Part shown: piece by piece, positions 1 through 10,650 of the stretch | Layout of the letters: each line of letters starts with the position of its first letter | How positions within the stretch are numbered: the first letter of the stretch is position 1 | Assembly: GCA_946811185.2 (NCBI GenBank) | Contig: OX328102.1 | Coordinates: 15,935,194-15,999,193, forward strand | Length of the DNA: 64,000 nucleotides | DNA from: Hippopus hippopus | Taxonomy: Eukaryota; Mollusca; Bivalvia; Cardiida; Cardiidae | Reading direction: 5' to 3' | Position numbers and translations under genes: made by a program | The notes under the pieces: model-generated | What the model was told of the DNA's origin: nothing | What the model saw: the letters and a program-made list of their open reading frames with translations, nothing else | Database searches by the model: none

Positions 1-182
1 TTTACTTTATTTTGTCATCGACTGCTTCCTGCTTTAACAAAGTAGAAAACTGCTCAAGTGATTTCATGTCTGATAGACTATCAAAAAAAGAATCTTGGTC
101 GAGTTTATATTCGAGATAAAAAGAAAATGGACTACAAATCTCGGGCGATATTGAGGTGCAAGTTGCACTGAATAGCATAAAA

Positions 183-502
183 CATCGATTGATTGATTGA
201 TTGATTGTATGGTGTTTGCAGCCGTTTTCAACGTTATTTAATTTGTATCGCGGCGGCCAGTGCACCTATCCATGCTTTTCTGGAATTTCCTTTACTAGTG
301 CTCCGCACTATAATCTTTCGAAGACACTGGCTGCTTTCCTACATAACTGTCGTCGAAGCAATGATAAGCGGTGAGAGAGGAATACATCCTGTAGCAATGA
401 CTATGTCAATCCTCGGAAAGATATTGACCGAGCCGGGGATCGAACCAGCGACCCCCTGTTCTCAAGTCCTGTACGCTATCGACTGAGTTACCGGGGCTTG
501 GC
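183..502 (-). repeat. tRNA-derived SINE
   Basis: On the minus strand a tRNA-like head (GCCCCGGTAACTCAGTCG, then B-box GGTTCGATCCC) is followed by a body and ends in an (AATC)n tail at 186-207. The same head and body occur at 39118 and 53726. The (AATC)n tail stands where a poly(A) tail would be. It is not a tRNA gene, because the acceptor stem is poor and the body continues for about 250 bp. Confidence 0.8.
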
Positions 503-572
503 ATAAAACAATGAATTAAGGCCTTTAATTTTCACTTGGCAACGGAATTACTATAAAATGAAAACAAAGGAG

Positions 573-842
573 CCTTAATGCATTTGCAAAAAGTATCGAT
601 CAAGGTCAGCTTGAGCAGACCGGGCAATCTGACCTGCTCCGAAAATTTTTGTCAATTTTACTGCATGTCCAAGGACCAGTCTATCTCCAGATTCAGTCAG
701 TTGTTAGACAAAAATGGATTTTATGGATCCATAATTTTGTGATGATTTTAAACAGGGCTTATTGTATTTCAGTATTGCATTACACTTAAGTGTAATGCAT
801 TACTGAAATACAATAAGCCCTCTTTTGCCAGAGCATGGCTCA
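573..842. repeat. MITE-C copy
   Basis: One end reads TTAATGCATTTGC and the other GCCAGAGCATGGCTC. The inner GGTCAGC...CTGACC palindrome is decayed here (599-645). An extra 66-bp palindrome lies near the right end (755-820). Confidence 0.7.
755..820. repeat. 66-bp near-perfect palindrome inside MITE-C
   Basis: Two 33-base arms (GGGCTTATTGTATTTC... and its inverse) meet without a spacer and differ at one pair by my reading. It duplicates the terminal part of MITE-C in inverted form, as a fold-back duplication would. Confidence 0.85.
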
Positions 843-2115
843 AAGTTTATCGATTTTCTCATTTTTATTAGATAGTTATCTCGTGGCCATAGGATATTCA
901 GATCGTGGTAACGAGGTAATTAAGTCGTTGCCACGACATAATTGTTCTTTTCTTGCATGTCCTCTCTATGCTTCCATACATATGGCACACGTAGTTCCTA
1001 ACAATACGTTCCCATCCCATTCTATCAGAAAAGCTTTCAGCAATTAGCAATGTTCTTGCAAGGAGATACAGAGCTTTTCCAAAGCGGAAACTCTGATTAT
1101 AAGATTTAAATTTTATTTACGCACGAGTACACAGTGGAATTATTACTCTCGTCTTTGTGAACTGCGTTTTCACAATTTGTTTTAAAGCGACTTGCAGCTG
1201 CGGTTCTTTTTGGCTAGTTGTTTTAGGAAAACAGCCTGATAAGCTTTATTCACCTAACAAAATGGTCTGTAAAGTGATGTATTGACGTGAAATTCATGTC
1301 AAAAGCAAGACGGACGTCCAACATTTCATTAATTTTCTGTGACATTACATGCCGATAATACGTACTCGATTGTCAAATAGCGTTTTAGTTCAGCTGGTTA
1401 AAGAGCTGATTCATGATTTTAAGTTGTTGGTTCAAGACCTTGGTACATCTCTTTGTGCCTCTTAGTGTCACTGTTTTACTTGATACCAACTAAATGTTAA
1501 AGCCCTTTAACAAATCGAATTTCTGAATTGTTTTTTGGTCAAAAGCCTTTGACTAGCCGTTCTAATATGTACAATGGAAGATCGATAAAGAGAATGAACT
1601 CGTAGAACGCGTATGAAAACTTTAGGCGATTCTGCTGAAAATGTAGATCTTAGATCAGACGTTCTGATATTTTGTTAGGGGATGCAATTATAAGATTTTT
1701 ATCACATAACCTTTTCTGTAATATACCCCAATTTTCTTATCTGACACAGGTTTGAGATAAGCATAAAATGATATCATATATGACGTCATTTTTTACTGCT
1801 CTTGGAGCAGTGAATCGGGTTTCACTCATGGAAATTACAGCATGCGCATATATCGTTGAATGTGACATGTCGTCGAAAATGATTAAAAAAAAAAATCTTA
1901 AGTACGACATTTGGTCTAAAGACATTTTTGTCGATCATCATTTGATTTCTCCCACTTAACCGTTAGGGACTGCTCACCGTGTTTACCGTTTGTTATTGTG
2001 TGCATTTGTTCAGGTAGGAATTGCGCATAGGATTCGCTACTAGATTGGAAGAAAATAAAATGAAATGTATTTTTTTACGCAGAAGAAAGAACGACCAAAC
2101 AGAATTCAACTATTT
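843..2115. other. no recognised gene
   Basis: AT-rich sequence. The only hint is a weak tRNA-like stretch at 1384-1470 (TTTAGTTCAGCTGG, then GGTTCAAGACC), probably an old SINE head. Short open frames here resemble nothing I know. Confidence 0.5.
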
Positions 2116-2255
2116 ATTGCCTAATCCGGTAACACACAATTCCGTACTTTAACAAGACTGCTTTTGAAAACATTGTGTAAAAAAAGAAAAAGAAAATGTC
2201 GGCAACCAGCATTTTCTCCTTTTCTCACAAAGTTTTCTATCTTTTCAAATACATT
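2116..2255. repeat. MITE-B fragment
   Basis: Contains GAAAACATTGTG, a decayed left arm, then ACCAGCATTTTCTCC and AGTTTTCTA, in the family order. One end is missing. Confidence 0.7.
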
Positions 2256-2306
2256 CCGTTTGGTTAAGTCCATTTTTTGTGGTAGAGACTTGATGGACTA
2301 TCGCCC

Positions 2307-2572
2307 GCCCTGGTAGCTCAGTAGTTAGAGTATCGGACTCTTGACCTGGTAGTTGTGAGTTCGATACCCGGTTGAGGCAAAGCTTCTTTGCGGTGATTTT
2401 TGGCGTCTCACCAGTGATGCATGTGAGAAAGTAGTCAGTGACTTGGAAAGAAAGTTGTGTCAGTACTGGTGTGAGAAAGCCATGAAACACATGCGTAGCT
2501 GCACTTACGGCCGTAAAATGACCTAAGCTTTGAAAATGGCGTTAAATCGCAATTCAGTCAATCATTCTTAAT
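2307..2572 (+). repeat. tRNA-derived SINE
   Basis: The head CGCCCTGGTAGCTCAGTAG with B-box GAGTTCGATACCC is followed by a body and ends in TCAGTCAATCATTC. It is a different subfamily from the copies at 39118 and 53726. Confidence 0.7.
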
Positions 2573-3094
2573 GGACTATCTGTTCCCAAAATTTTTACCT
2601 TCATCACGTTGCCTAGCTGATTGTTGATTTCCTCTGTGTTACCCATATACATGTAATCGAACGCCCTGAACCATTACTAGATAGATCTAGTCGGGTCGAA
2701 TAAAAATATTTCAGTGATGGATTTATGGTGAAATTTGTGTAAGCATTCTTGCCGACTATCATAGTTTAGGACATTTCTTTTTGTCGAAATTAAACGCAAT
2801 TCGACGAAGCTCGGCAACGTGTCGTTTCGACGAAAAGTGGCCTCGGCCAATGGGTCTTCGACGAAAATGTGTTTCGACGAATTGTCATTGATCGTGTAGT
2901 TTTGCAATTTCTGACTGATCTTTTGCGAAAAATCGTCATGTGCATAAAAGATTCTGAAATTTTGTAACTTTTTGTGAGTAAAATTCAAATAAGCTCGTTC
3001 ACAAAAATATCATCAAGTTCGCCAGTCTCGTTTAATAAATTTTTTCCTTGACTCTTTTAATAGAATTTATCTTACATGCCAACTTAGATCAGGG
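2573..3094. other. no gene; cluster of TCGACGAA motifs
   Basis: Nothing codes recognisably. TCGACGAA recurs at about 2801, 2827, 2858 and 2874 at irregular spacing. Confidence 0.5.
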
Positions 3095-3295
3095 CCCTTA
3101 TCCACCAACCATTCTTTAGAACATTCTTTATCTTAATCTCCAAGATTTTCTGATTTTTTAAAGTAACACAACTTCTGATTGGCTAAACCAAATGGTTTAG
3201 CCAATCAGAAGTTGTTTTACTTTCAAATTCAGAAATTCTGGAGAATAAGACTAAGAATGATCTGAAGAAAGACTGATAAATATATACGATCCCAG
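3095..3295. repeat. MITE-F copy (inverted CCAAT hairpin)
   Basis: The outer end is CACCAACCATTCTTTAGAA. The central palindrome (3169-3214) places GATTGG and CCAATC head to head around AACCAAATGGTT. Flanking arms include AAAGTAACACAAC. Confidence 0.8.
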
Positions 3296-3658
3296 ACTTC
3301 ATTAATTTACTGGTGGGAGGGTTTAACTGCGACATAAAAAAGACAGGAACACAGACATTTTCCACAATAAAGGCAACTTCATGAGGTAGAGATTTACTTT
3401 GAGGACTGTTTGTACATGATCAAGCTAATTAGTAAACCAAGGTGATGAGACAAAACTCGGCAACTACTTTTGTATCAGCGTCTCTATTGTCTCGACCTGT
3501 CAAATTGTTAGTCTTCGGCTTTAGAAATAGTGCGGTGTTGTGAACTGTTTCTTTTATTCGACGAAGCTATATAAGCTGGCTTTTGACCCACACCTTGATG
3601 TCAGTCTAAAATGACTGAATAGTAATTTACGATTAAAAGGGCGTCGAGAAAGACAATT

Positions 3659-3925
3659 CATTGATTGACTGATTGATTGATTGATTGTGATTGATTGATT
3701 AATTCAATGGTGTTTTACGTCACTTTCAACATTATTACAGTCATATCATGGGCGAACGCTCAAATATTCATATATTTCCTGGGCTCCATTAGTACTAATC
3801 TTAGGCTCTGAAGTGTCTTGCCCAAGGACGCTCCCACGAAAAATACAGTGGATCCAGTGAGGTTCGAACCCGAGGGACATCCGGTCACGAGTCCTACACT
3901 TTACCTTTGGGCCACGCAGGATCCC
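3659..3925 (-). repeat. tRNA-derived SINE
   Basis: On the minus strand a GGGGATCCTGCGTGGCCC head and GGTTCGAACC-type box are followed by a body with TTGGGCAAGACACTTC, ending in (TCAA)n at 3659-3705. Same subfamily as 28826-29061. Confidence 0.75.
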
Positions 3926-4361
3926 CTAAAAATAGACAAACAGACAGACAAATAAATATGGAGAGAGAAGATGAGGAGATGCAGATAGAAAAAGAGTCTT
4001 GCACCAAAGGGAATTTCAGTGGATTCTACGGTTAGAATCCATAAAGATCCCGCTACACGTATCGTGAAGACTGATCCTTGATCTATTATGTCGAAATTTT
4101 TGTTACACATACCAGGAAAAAATAAAACCCTTGACATTTGAATCTCGTCGGAGAGTTTAGATTCATATCACATACTCAGATGCGTAGCCAAGAATGAAGT
4201 AAGATTAGGCCTAATTTATCTTAAGTTTTCTTCACTGTCTTTTTTCCCCCTTTCTTTTGTCGTTTTTCCTCTAGCAAAAAAGATGTTAGCAACTTAAAGA
4301 GCCAAGCTCAGCTTTTTCAATTTTTAGACAATGTAAAAATCGAGATCAGACTGCATTATGC

Positions 4362-4432
4362 GAACAATGTAGATCAAAGATCAGACGGCACAGAACATGC
4401 CGTCTGATCTTTGATCTACATATTCCGCCATT
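4362..4432. repeat. MITE-A hairpin core
   Basis: The stem GTAGATCAAAGATCAGACGG pairs with its inverse around a short loop. Compared with the usual core, both arms changed at the same pair (T:A to G:C). Confidence 0.8.
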
Positions 4433-6060
4433 TAGTTTTTATTTTCTTGCAAAAGCGATTTTAAATTGATACGATTTGGTCTCTTTCCTGATTGAGAAGT
4501 GCATTTCGTTTATTTGATGCTTTGATGACATATTAAAACTTGGGCTTCCGCCTTGCTACACGCATGCAATACTAGTTAAATGGCGGTGACACTGAATCAT
4601 GTTGTTATATAGAAAGAGATATTTCTAATGAAAATAGATACCGCTCTTAACAGCTAATATTGAAACCGTTACCATGGGAGTCTAAAATCGCTCAAACAGA
4701 AGCGTACAAAATGATGTGTTTCGCATTTGTCAACTTGTTTTGTCTACGTTAACGGATAGGCTGTACTAAGAATCCGTATAAGTTTGCCCCGTAGGGATTT
4801 AAGTTATTAAAATAAACAGCAAAAAGAGTCTCTCTTTCTTCTCACAAAGCCGATTTTTCTTTACACTAAGTATATTTGTTCGTGGTGTACTTAAAGGCTC
4901 ACTAGCTACCAAAATGTGAAGAATTCGGAGGTCAAATTGTAAACAAATTTGATTCATACCATTTAAGGTTCATTATTTACTCATTTTAGCCCATTGTAGA
5001 AATATGTTTAAGTCAGTAAATTAACAATATCAATGGCCCCTAAAGAATGAAAAAAAAAAAACCATAAGATTTGTTATTGGAAATGAATCTTGGTCAGGAG
5101 GAAAAAAACCTCAGGTCAAAATTATAAACAATAGGGGGTGTATGGCTGGAGTCATTTGCATACCCCCATCTAAAAGTAGAAAGCCAGACTACTTGTTGTT
5201 TCAACACTGGAAATGACGCACTTTTCTATTTGTAGGATCATGTCTTTTTCCCTTCTTTCAGCAATCCAAACACGCTGCATGTAGACATACGATATTTATA
5301 TTTCTGCTGTCTTTGAAATCATTCCACTGCACTCTCAAAATAAAATTCCGACATCCTCGAGTATTTAAATTGCTGTTGGGTTCTTGTGACATAGTTGTAA
5401 CAGTTTACCTTTCACTGTGTAGAGTATCTCGACTCCACTTGCCAGCCGCATGATATTTGCTACGCGAATGTCGTACACAGTCACGTGACAAGCATCATGC
5501 GATATCCTCGATTGAAGGAGTGGATAGCCGCCAAGTCCAAAATTGCATTTTCTATCGGTCGTTATCTATGCTATTTCGCAACCGCCAGGTGTAATATTTG
5601 TCATGAAGCCACAAGAATGACTATAGTTTCATAAAATATAGACAAAATCGGTTATATTTGGCCCAAAATGAGTAAATAAGGAACTTTAAAAGTATGGATA
5701 TTAATATGAGTGTGATAAAGTGTTACAGTGTACTCTTGTCAAAGTTGCAAAATTTTGTTCTAGTTTTACAATATATTTCCAGCAACTGGCACTGTGACAG
5801 ATTGCACAAAATATCCATTTTTTTCGTTTCTGCTCTCAGAAATATGCATTTATAACATCTTCTCCTTTTTATGACAGTGTCTGCAAATGCTTTAATATAT
5901 ACAAGTCCAACATTTTGCCGTCTGGTAAATATTTAAATGGCAATAAAATCCACGAAATTTAATTTTGTGATGTTCAGTAAAATCAGTTCGACAGGAAAAT
6001 GGGTTAATGTTCGATTACAGCCAAACCTATCTATTTAACATCGATTGAGACACAAGACGC
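4433..6060. other. no recognised feature
   Basis: Long AT-rich stretch with no coding frame I can support and no member of the repeat families found elsewhere. Confidence 0.5.
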
Positions 6061-6357
6061 CTTAAACCTTGGGTTGGTGGGTGCAACTCAGTGACCTTTT
6101 GCGGACAATGTAGATGGAGATCAGACTGCTTAGAATGTGCAGTTTGATCTTTGATCTACGCTGTCCGAGAAGATGTTTTTCTCCAAAAAAAAAAATAATA
6201 AATAAATAAATAAATAAAATAAATAAAATAAATGAATAAAAAATAAATAAAATGAAATAATAAAATAAAAAGGGGGGTGGGGTAGGACTAGCATTATTTG
6301 GTTTGTTACTATCGGCTGGAAAGTTTCATTTAACTTATTTCGCAGGTTAAGGGTTAA
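6061..6357. repeat. MITE-A copy enlarged by an AATAAA tract
   Basis: The order is a degenerate end, CTCAGTGACCTTTTGCGGAC, hairpin (6101-6169), ACTATCGGCTGGAAAGTTTC, then AAGGGTTAA at 6357. It is longer than the usual 211-213 bp because of the simple repeat at 6187-6268. Confidence 0.8.
6187..6268 (+). repeat. (AATAAA)n microsatellite
   Basis: Imperfect AATAAA/AAATAA repeats that expanded from an A-rich part of MITE-A. Confidence 0.9.
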
Positions 6358-6534
6358 TTCAAATATTCTCGATGATTGCTTCCTGGAAACGTTAACAGGT
6401 ACTCGCGCCGTGATGTGGGCAGTTCCTCTGGGTGACGTCGATCATCTCAATATTCGAATTCTGACCCTTTTAGGTGAGAAGTCGACGCTCCACCAAAACG
6501 CTATACTGTCGCCCGCAATGATGCTTTACAGGCC

Positions 6535-6740
6535 TTAACTCTTGGACTGCTAAACGCGACTCACTGACCTTTTGCGGACTGTGTATATCAAGATCAGACT
6601 GCACAGAACGTACAGTCTGATCTTGGATCTACACTGTCCGATAGGGATATATTTTTCCTCAAACAATAAGTTTGAAATGGCATTATTCGGGTTTTACTAC
6701 CGACTTGAAAGTTTAACTTATTTGGAAGGATAAGGATAAA
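6535..6740. repeat. MITE-A copy
   Basis: TTAACTCTTGGACTGCTAA end, GACCTTTTGCGG, hairpin at 6575-6640, then the right half ending in GGATAAGGATAAA, where the final TTAA has decayed. Confidence 0.85.
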
Positions 6741-6849
6741 AAAAGTGTTTCTTGCCATCATTATCTTCTTACCACATGAGAAAAAGTTTGACTCGACCTT
6801 GAAAGCCATTGACAAGTTATATAAGCCACGAATGATGGGATCATCTGAC

Positions 6850-6935
6850 TTTAAAAGGGTAGAAAACATTGTAGGAAAAAAGCGCGTCAGCAGCGTTTTC
6901 TCCTAGTTCTATGATGTTTTCAACAGCTTTCATAC
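6850..6935. repeat. MITE-B fragment
   Basis: GGGTAGAAAACATTGTAGG, a decayed centre and GATGTTTTCAACAGC match the middle of the family. Confidence 0.65.
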
Positions 6936-7194
6936 TCGGTGTTGTGATAACACGGGGTCATTGAGTTTAGGATTTCCTCTTTGCTACACTAAAGTTATTT
7001 AGACTTGTACAAATTCAAATTATTGCAGTGAGGACGATAAATTAAATATGATTCGCATGAATGGATTTGTCTGAAACAGTTGAAGACATGGACAATTGGA
7101 GAAAATACTCGATATGATCACCTTCTTTTTTCTTTATTGTTTTCAAAAGCCTTCTTGCTAAGGATTGGAAAACTGCAGGTTCGTTTAGTGAAGA

Positions 7195-7288
7195 ATTGAC
7201 TCTTTCATCGCCAAATACATATAGGTGACTTCTTTCGACGACTAGATATACAGCCCAATGAAATCCGCTTGTGGCGCTGAAAGGTTTA
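7195..7288. repeat. MITE-A' shell lacking its hairpin
   Basis: GACTCTTTCATCGCCAAATA at one end and GTGGCGCTGAAAGG at the other, with the family's CTTTCGACGACT segment between. The GATCAGACTGCAC core present in the copies at 23753 and 37617 is absent. Confidence 0.7.
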
Positions 7289-7484
7289 CAAGGCAGAGCA
7301 TGATATCAAAGGACAATAATTCACTTTAAGAGAAAACGATCAGATTGTATCTCATTCGTACACAGAATTTTAGAGGCAGACATGCATTAAAATGTCATCC
7401 AGATATGGGTGCAATATGTCTCGAGAGGTAAGATCGTTATATCAATTGATTTAAAGGATTCTAGAGATTCTACTGACTTAAATC

Positions 7485-7604
7485 TCTCTCTCTCTCCCTC
7501 TCTGCCTCTTTCTGTCTCTCTGCCTCTCTCTCTTTGTCTCTCTCTCTCTCTCTTTGTCTCTCTGTCTCTCTATCTCTCTGTATGTTTGTCTCTCCCTCTC
7601 CTTT

Positions 7605-7648
<44 letters not shown>

Positions 7649-7668
7649 GTCTCTCTCTCTCTCTGGAT
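7485..7668 (+). repeat. (TC)n microsatellite
   Basis: Interrupted TCTC/TCTG tract. It creates long meaningless Ser/Leu frames. Confidence 0.95.
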
Positions 7669-7990
7669 CGTCCAGAACTAATTTCGTTGAAGCAATGTAT
7701 TTGTTTTTTTATTCCATGTAATCCTGGTTCAGTGCTTGCTGGCTGCGTTTGCCAAATTGGTGTGCCACCGAGAAAGGGATTTAGCTCGATTTTAGTACTA
7801 AGATACTAAGATAAGATGAAAGACATGAAAAGGTGATTTGAACTGACAAATAGCTTAAATACGTGTACTGTACATTGCACAATGCTGGCAAATAAAATCT
7901 CCAGGAACGCATAGATAGTTGCAAAACTACCCTTGCTGTAACTGAAATAAATTTTCCGAACACTTAGCGAACAAAGCGATACACAAATTC

Positions 7991-8392
7991 AGCCATGCTG
8001 TGGCAAACAGGTGGTTTCATACTTCTCAAATGATGCATTTTACCAACAAGTCATACACATAATTATGGTTCCATAAAATCTATTTGGCTTGCAACACGCG
8101 AAAAGGAGCATTCGGACATTTGCGTAAAGTGCCGTCTCGGATTAGTCTGCGCGGACTGCGCAGGCCGATCTTAGACGACACTTTACGCAAATGTCCGAAT
8201 GCCCCTTTTCGCGTGTTGCAAGCCATTTTGTCTAACAAGCGGCTGAATCTTGAGGTAGAATGGTCCACGGACAAACAGAAAATTGACCAAAAGCAAAAAG
8301 TATCGACACAGGTCAGCCTGCGCGGACTGCGCAAGCTGATCTGGGTCGATACATTTTGTAAACGCATTAAACCCATTTTTCACAGAGCACGG
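7991..8392. repeat. MITE-C copy interrupted by MITE-D
   Basis: Left part AGCCATGCTGTGGCAAACAG to CCATAAAATC; right part TTGTCTAACAAGCGGCTGAA through the GGTCAGCCTGCGCGGACTGC palindrome to CACAGAGCAC. The D element at 8086-8224 splits it. Confidence 0.85.
8086..8224. repeat. MITE-D copy, nested
   Basis: 139-bp near-perfect palindrome: GGCTTGCAACACGCGAAAAG ... CGCGTGTTGCAAGCC with centre TGCGCGGACTGCGCAGGC. Confidence 0.9.
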
Positions 8393-8717
8393 TCAATTTC
8401 CTTTTTCATCTCTCTCTTTTTTACCCCAATTAGGTATTCATGAATTGAAGATTTGAAACAAGTTTTGGATTCCTCTTTAGTTGGCTTTCCGGTAAATTCT
8501 GATAACATTTTCCGCAACACAAATCTAATTTTGCATTCCGTTCGCCATTTAGCGTGTCCCAGGAAATTACACAACCAATGAAGCAGTCAACAAACATGAA
8601 AAAAGCTTCCTTCCTTTTTTGTAAGCACTTTAATGCAATAAAACTCTTTCCCTTACGAAAAATTATTGACTCTTCCATACCGACAGCGACTGCAGATGAC
8701 AAATTTGAGCTGTACGG

Positions 8718-8830
8718 GTAGTTCTCCAATAAGGTAGAAATCATTCTAGGAAAAGAAGAAAATGCTGGTCACATCATTTTCTTCTTTTCCCATGATGTTT
8801 TCAAAAGCCGTGTTCCGTCGAGGTTGTGAA
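8718..8830. repeat. MITE-B fragment
   Basis: AGGTAGAAATCATTCTAGG, AAGAAAATGCTGGTCAC, TTCCCATGATGTTTTC: the central palindrome region only. Confidence 0.7.
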
Positions 8831-8894
8831 AACTCGAAATTATTTGGTAAGGGGTTAGCTCTTTTCAGAAGAAAAAAATATAGACATGCTCTTA

Positions 8895-9100
8895 TTGAAA
8901 GGATCTGGAGATGACAAAGTGAAGGTGGAACAAATGGTAAAAATCTTTGAAATTATAGAAAACATCTTAGGAAAAGGAGAAAATGCTGGTTACAAGCATT
9001 TTTTTTTTCCTCTCTCTTTTTTTTTTTTATATAGAACTTTTTCGAAAGTCTTCTTCCTCGGGGTCTTTAAAATATTGGACCGTTTTGTAAATATTTAAAA
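8895..9100. repeat. MITE-B copy, decayed
   Basis: ATGACAAAGTGAAGGTGG, AGAAAACATCTTAGG and AGGAGAAAATGCTGGTTAC are clear. The right arm is disturbed by a T-rich run. Confidence 0.7.
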
Positions 9101-9104
9101 GCGC

Positions 9105-9475
9105 AACAGCGGCCATGAAACAAGGCAGGTGTTACAATGCATTTAGATTTAATAAGTACCATTTAAAAGTATGAAAAATATTATGAAGATGCCAATCTGT
9201 TATAGTGTGGTTGGTCCAAGTATTATTCGCTGCCACAAAAATGTATCTTAAAATCAGGCAAAAAGTAAATACATGATAGAGTGACCTTGCAACTTTTTAC
9301 ATAGTTTTGAAATTAATTTCTATGCCAGCGACTAACACTTGGACCGACCGTACAATAACAGATTGACATCTTCACAATAATTTCAATTCTTTTAAAAGGT
9401 ATGATTTAAATTCAAATGAATTTTAACACCCGGTTTGTTATTTTTTTTGCAGCTATTGTTACTTTAAGGCTGCTT
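9105..9475. repeat. G-family inverted-repeat element
   Basis: Two long arms: ACCATTTAAAAGTATG ... GTTGGTCCAAGTATTATTCG against CAGCGACTAACACTTGGACC ... TTTTAAAAGGTATG. They are separated by about 110 bp containing AGGCAAAAAGTAAA. Confidence 0.8.
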
Positions 9476-9534
9476 TTGACTTACCTGCATATGGTGGCAA
9501 TCTCAACTCCTGAGTAGTCAACAAAATTTTAGAC

Positions 9535-9728
9535 TTGCCTTTATAGATAAGATCTGTACACGACAAAGCAAAAGTGGCACAAAACTATCAGATTTATTTT
9601 TTGAAAGGTTGAAAACATGTTGGAAAAGGAGAAAATGCTGGTTTCCGGCATTTTTTTTTCCCATAAGGTTTTCAAAATTCTTCTTCTTTAAGGTCACTAA
9701 AACAGTGGATCGATTAGATAGGAATTGA
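9535..9728. repeat. MITE-B copy
   Basis: Left flank (ACGACAAAGCAAAAGTGGC), AGGAGAAAATGCTGGTTTCC, TTCCCATAAGGTTTTC, and a right end without a clear TTAA. Confidence 0.75.
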
Positions 9729-9766
9729 GTATGTTTTTAAGCCTACACCAAACAGTACAGTATTAG

Positions 9767-10650
9767 TTGTACGGTCAGGTGGCAGGGGACTTTGAAACTT
9801 GTTCACGGCTGTGGCAAATCATGTCGCCCCGAGCCGAAGACGAGGTAGCGACATGATTCGCCACAGCCGTGAACAAGTTTCCAAGTCCCCGGCCACCTGA
9901 CCGTACAACGAATTTATTATACTGCAAAGTTTTACCATTCCAATGTGTATTCAGCGAAATTTCCCAATTTCACTCACGAATTGAGTACGCTGATGACGTA
10001 GAATTTCCCCTTCTGAGTGCCCCAAATCAATGAAAACTGACGTCACTGAGAACTGACGTCACTGAAACCTTGATAAAACGTGTAGTTTGGTGGATGAATA
10101 TGATGATGTCACTGCGATAGACATTCGTCATATTTTTATTTAAACATGGATTTAAAACAAACTTCACGGTATGTAACTATACTTTTTAATGATTTGTTGT
10201 CAAAAAGTAAACGAACATCAGTTACTACAAATGACAATTTGGCTATCGTTTTAACTTTACAATGAATGAGTGTTGACACTTCTCAATTTGCTTACCTGAC
10301 GAAGGGGTGGCTCGTTTTAACCCTGTGTATTTGTTTTAGAATGACAACAAACGATAATATATGTAAATATATTCATTTATTTTCAGTAATAATCCATTCT
10401 TTTCTCTTTAATGACAACCATCAAGGGAAACTAGAAATAATATGGTGCAGGCTACTCAGTATGTTTGTCTTGTGGGCGGCTCGTATCGGTCGACGCCGCC
10501 ATTTTGGATGTTGTGTTGAAAGTTTAGTCATGTGTACGGGGCTCCCAAAAGGGAAATTACTTTTACGTGGATTTTGCCAGTGTACATGACTTGTATGCAA
10601 GGGGCATATTATCCAATCAGATCGCGAGAAATTTGTTTGCAGTATAATAA
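9767..10650. mobile_element. E element, copy 1
   Basis: Starts with a 142-bp palindrome (9767-9908; arms TTGTACGGTCAGGTGGCAGG) and continues with a body bounded by TTTATTATACTGCAAAG near 9911 and GCAGTATAATAATA at about 10650. The body holds two tandem TGACGTCA sites. No conserved reading frame; likely non-autonomous. Confidence 0.75.
10038..10061. promoter_or_regulatory. tandem CRE-like sites in E element
   Basis: TGACGTCA at 10038-10045 and 10054-10061. This octamer is the full cAMP-response-element palindrome. It recurs at the same place in the other E copies; function is inferred only. Confidence 0.5.

Noticed and set aside
7409..7809. Ser/Leu-rich open frames (also 44445-44747, 45060-45374, 41735-42138, 59381-59691)
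   Set aside because: Translations of (TC)n, (CTGT)n and (GA)n tracts; open in several frames at once, no codon structure.
8084..8443. 119-codon frame across MITE-D and MITE-C
   Set aside because: Palindromic repeat; an equally long frame exists on the other strand.
10266..10589. 107-codon frame in E element copy 1
   Set aside because: Copy 2 has insertions and deletions across the same region and copy 3 lacks most of it; no coding conservation.
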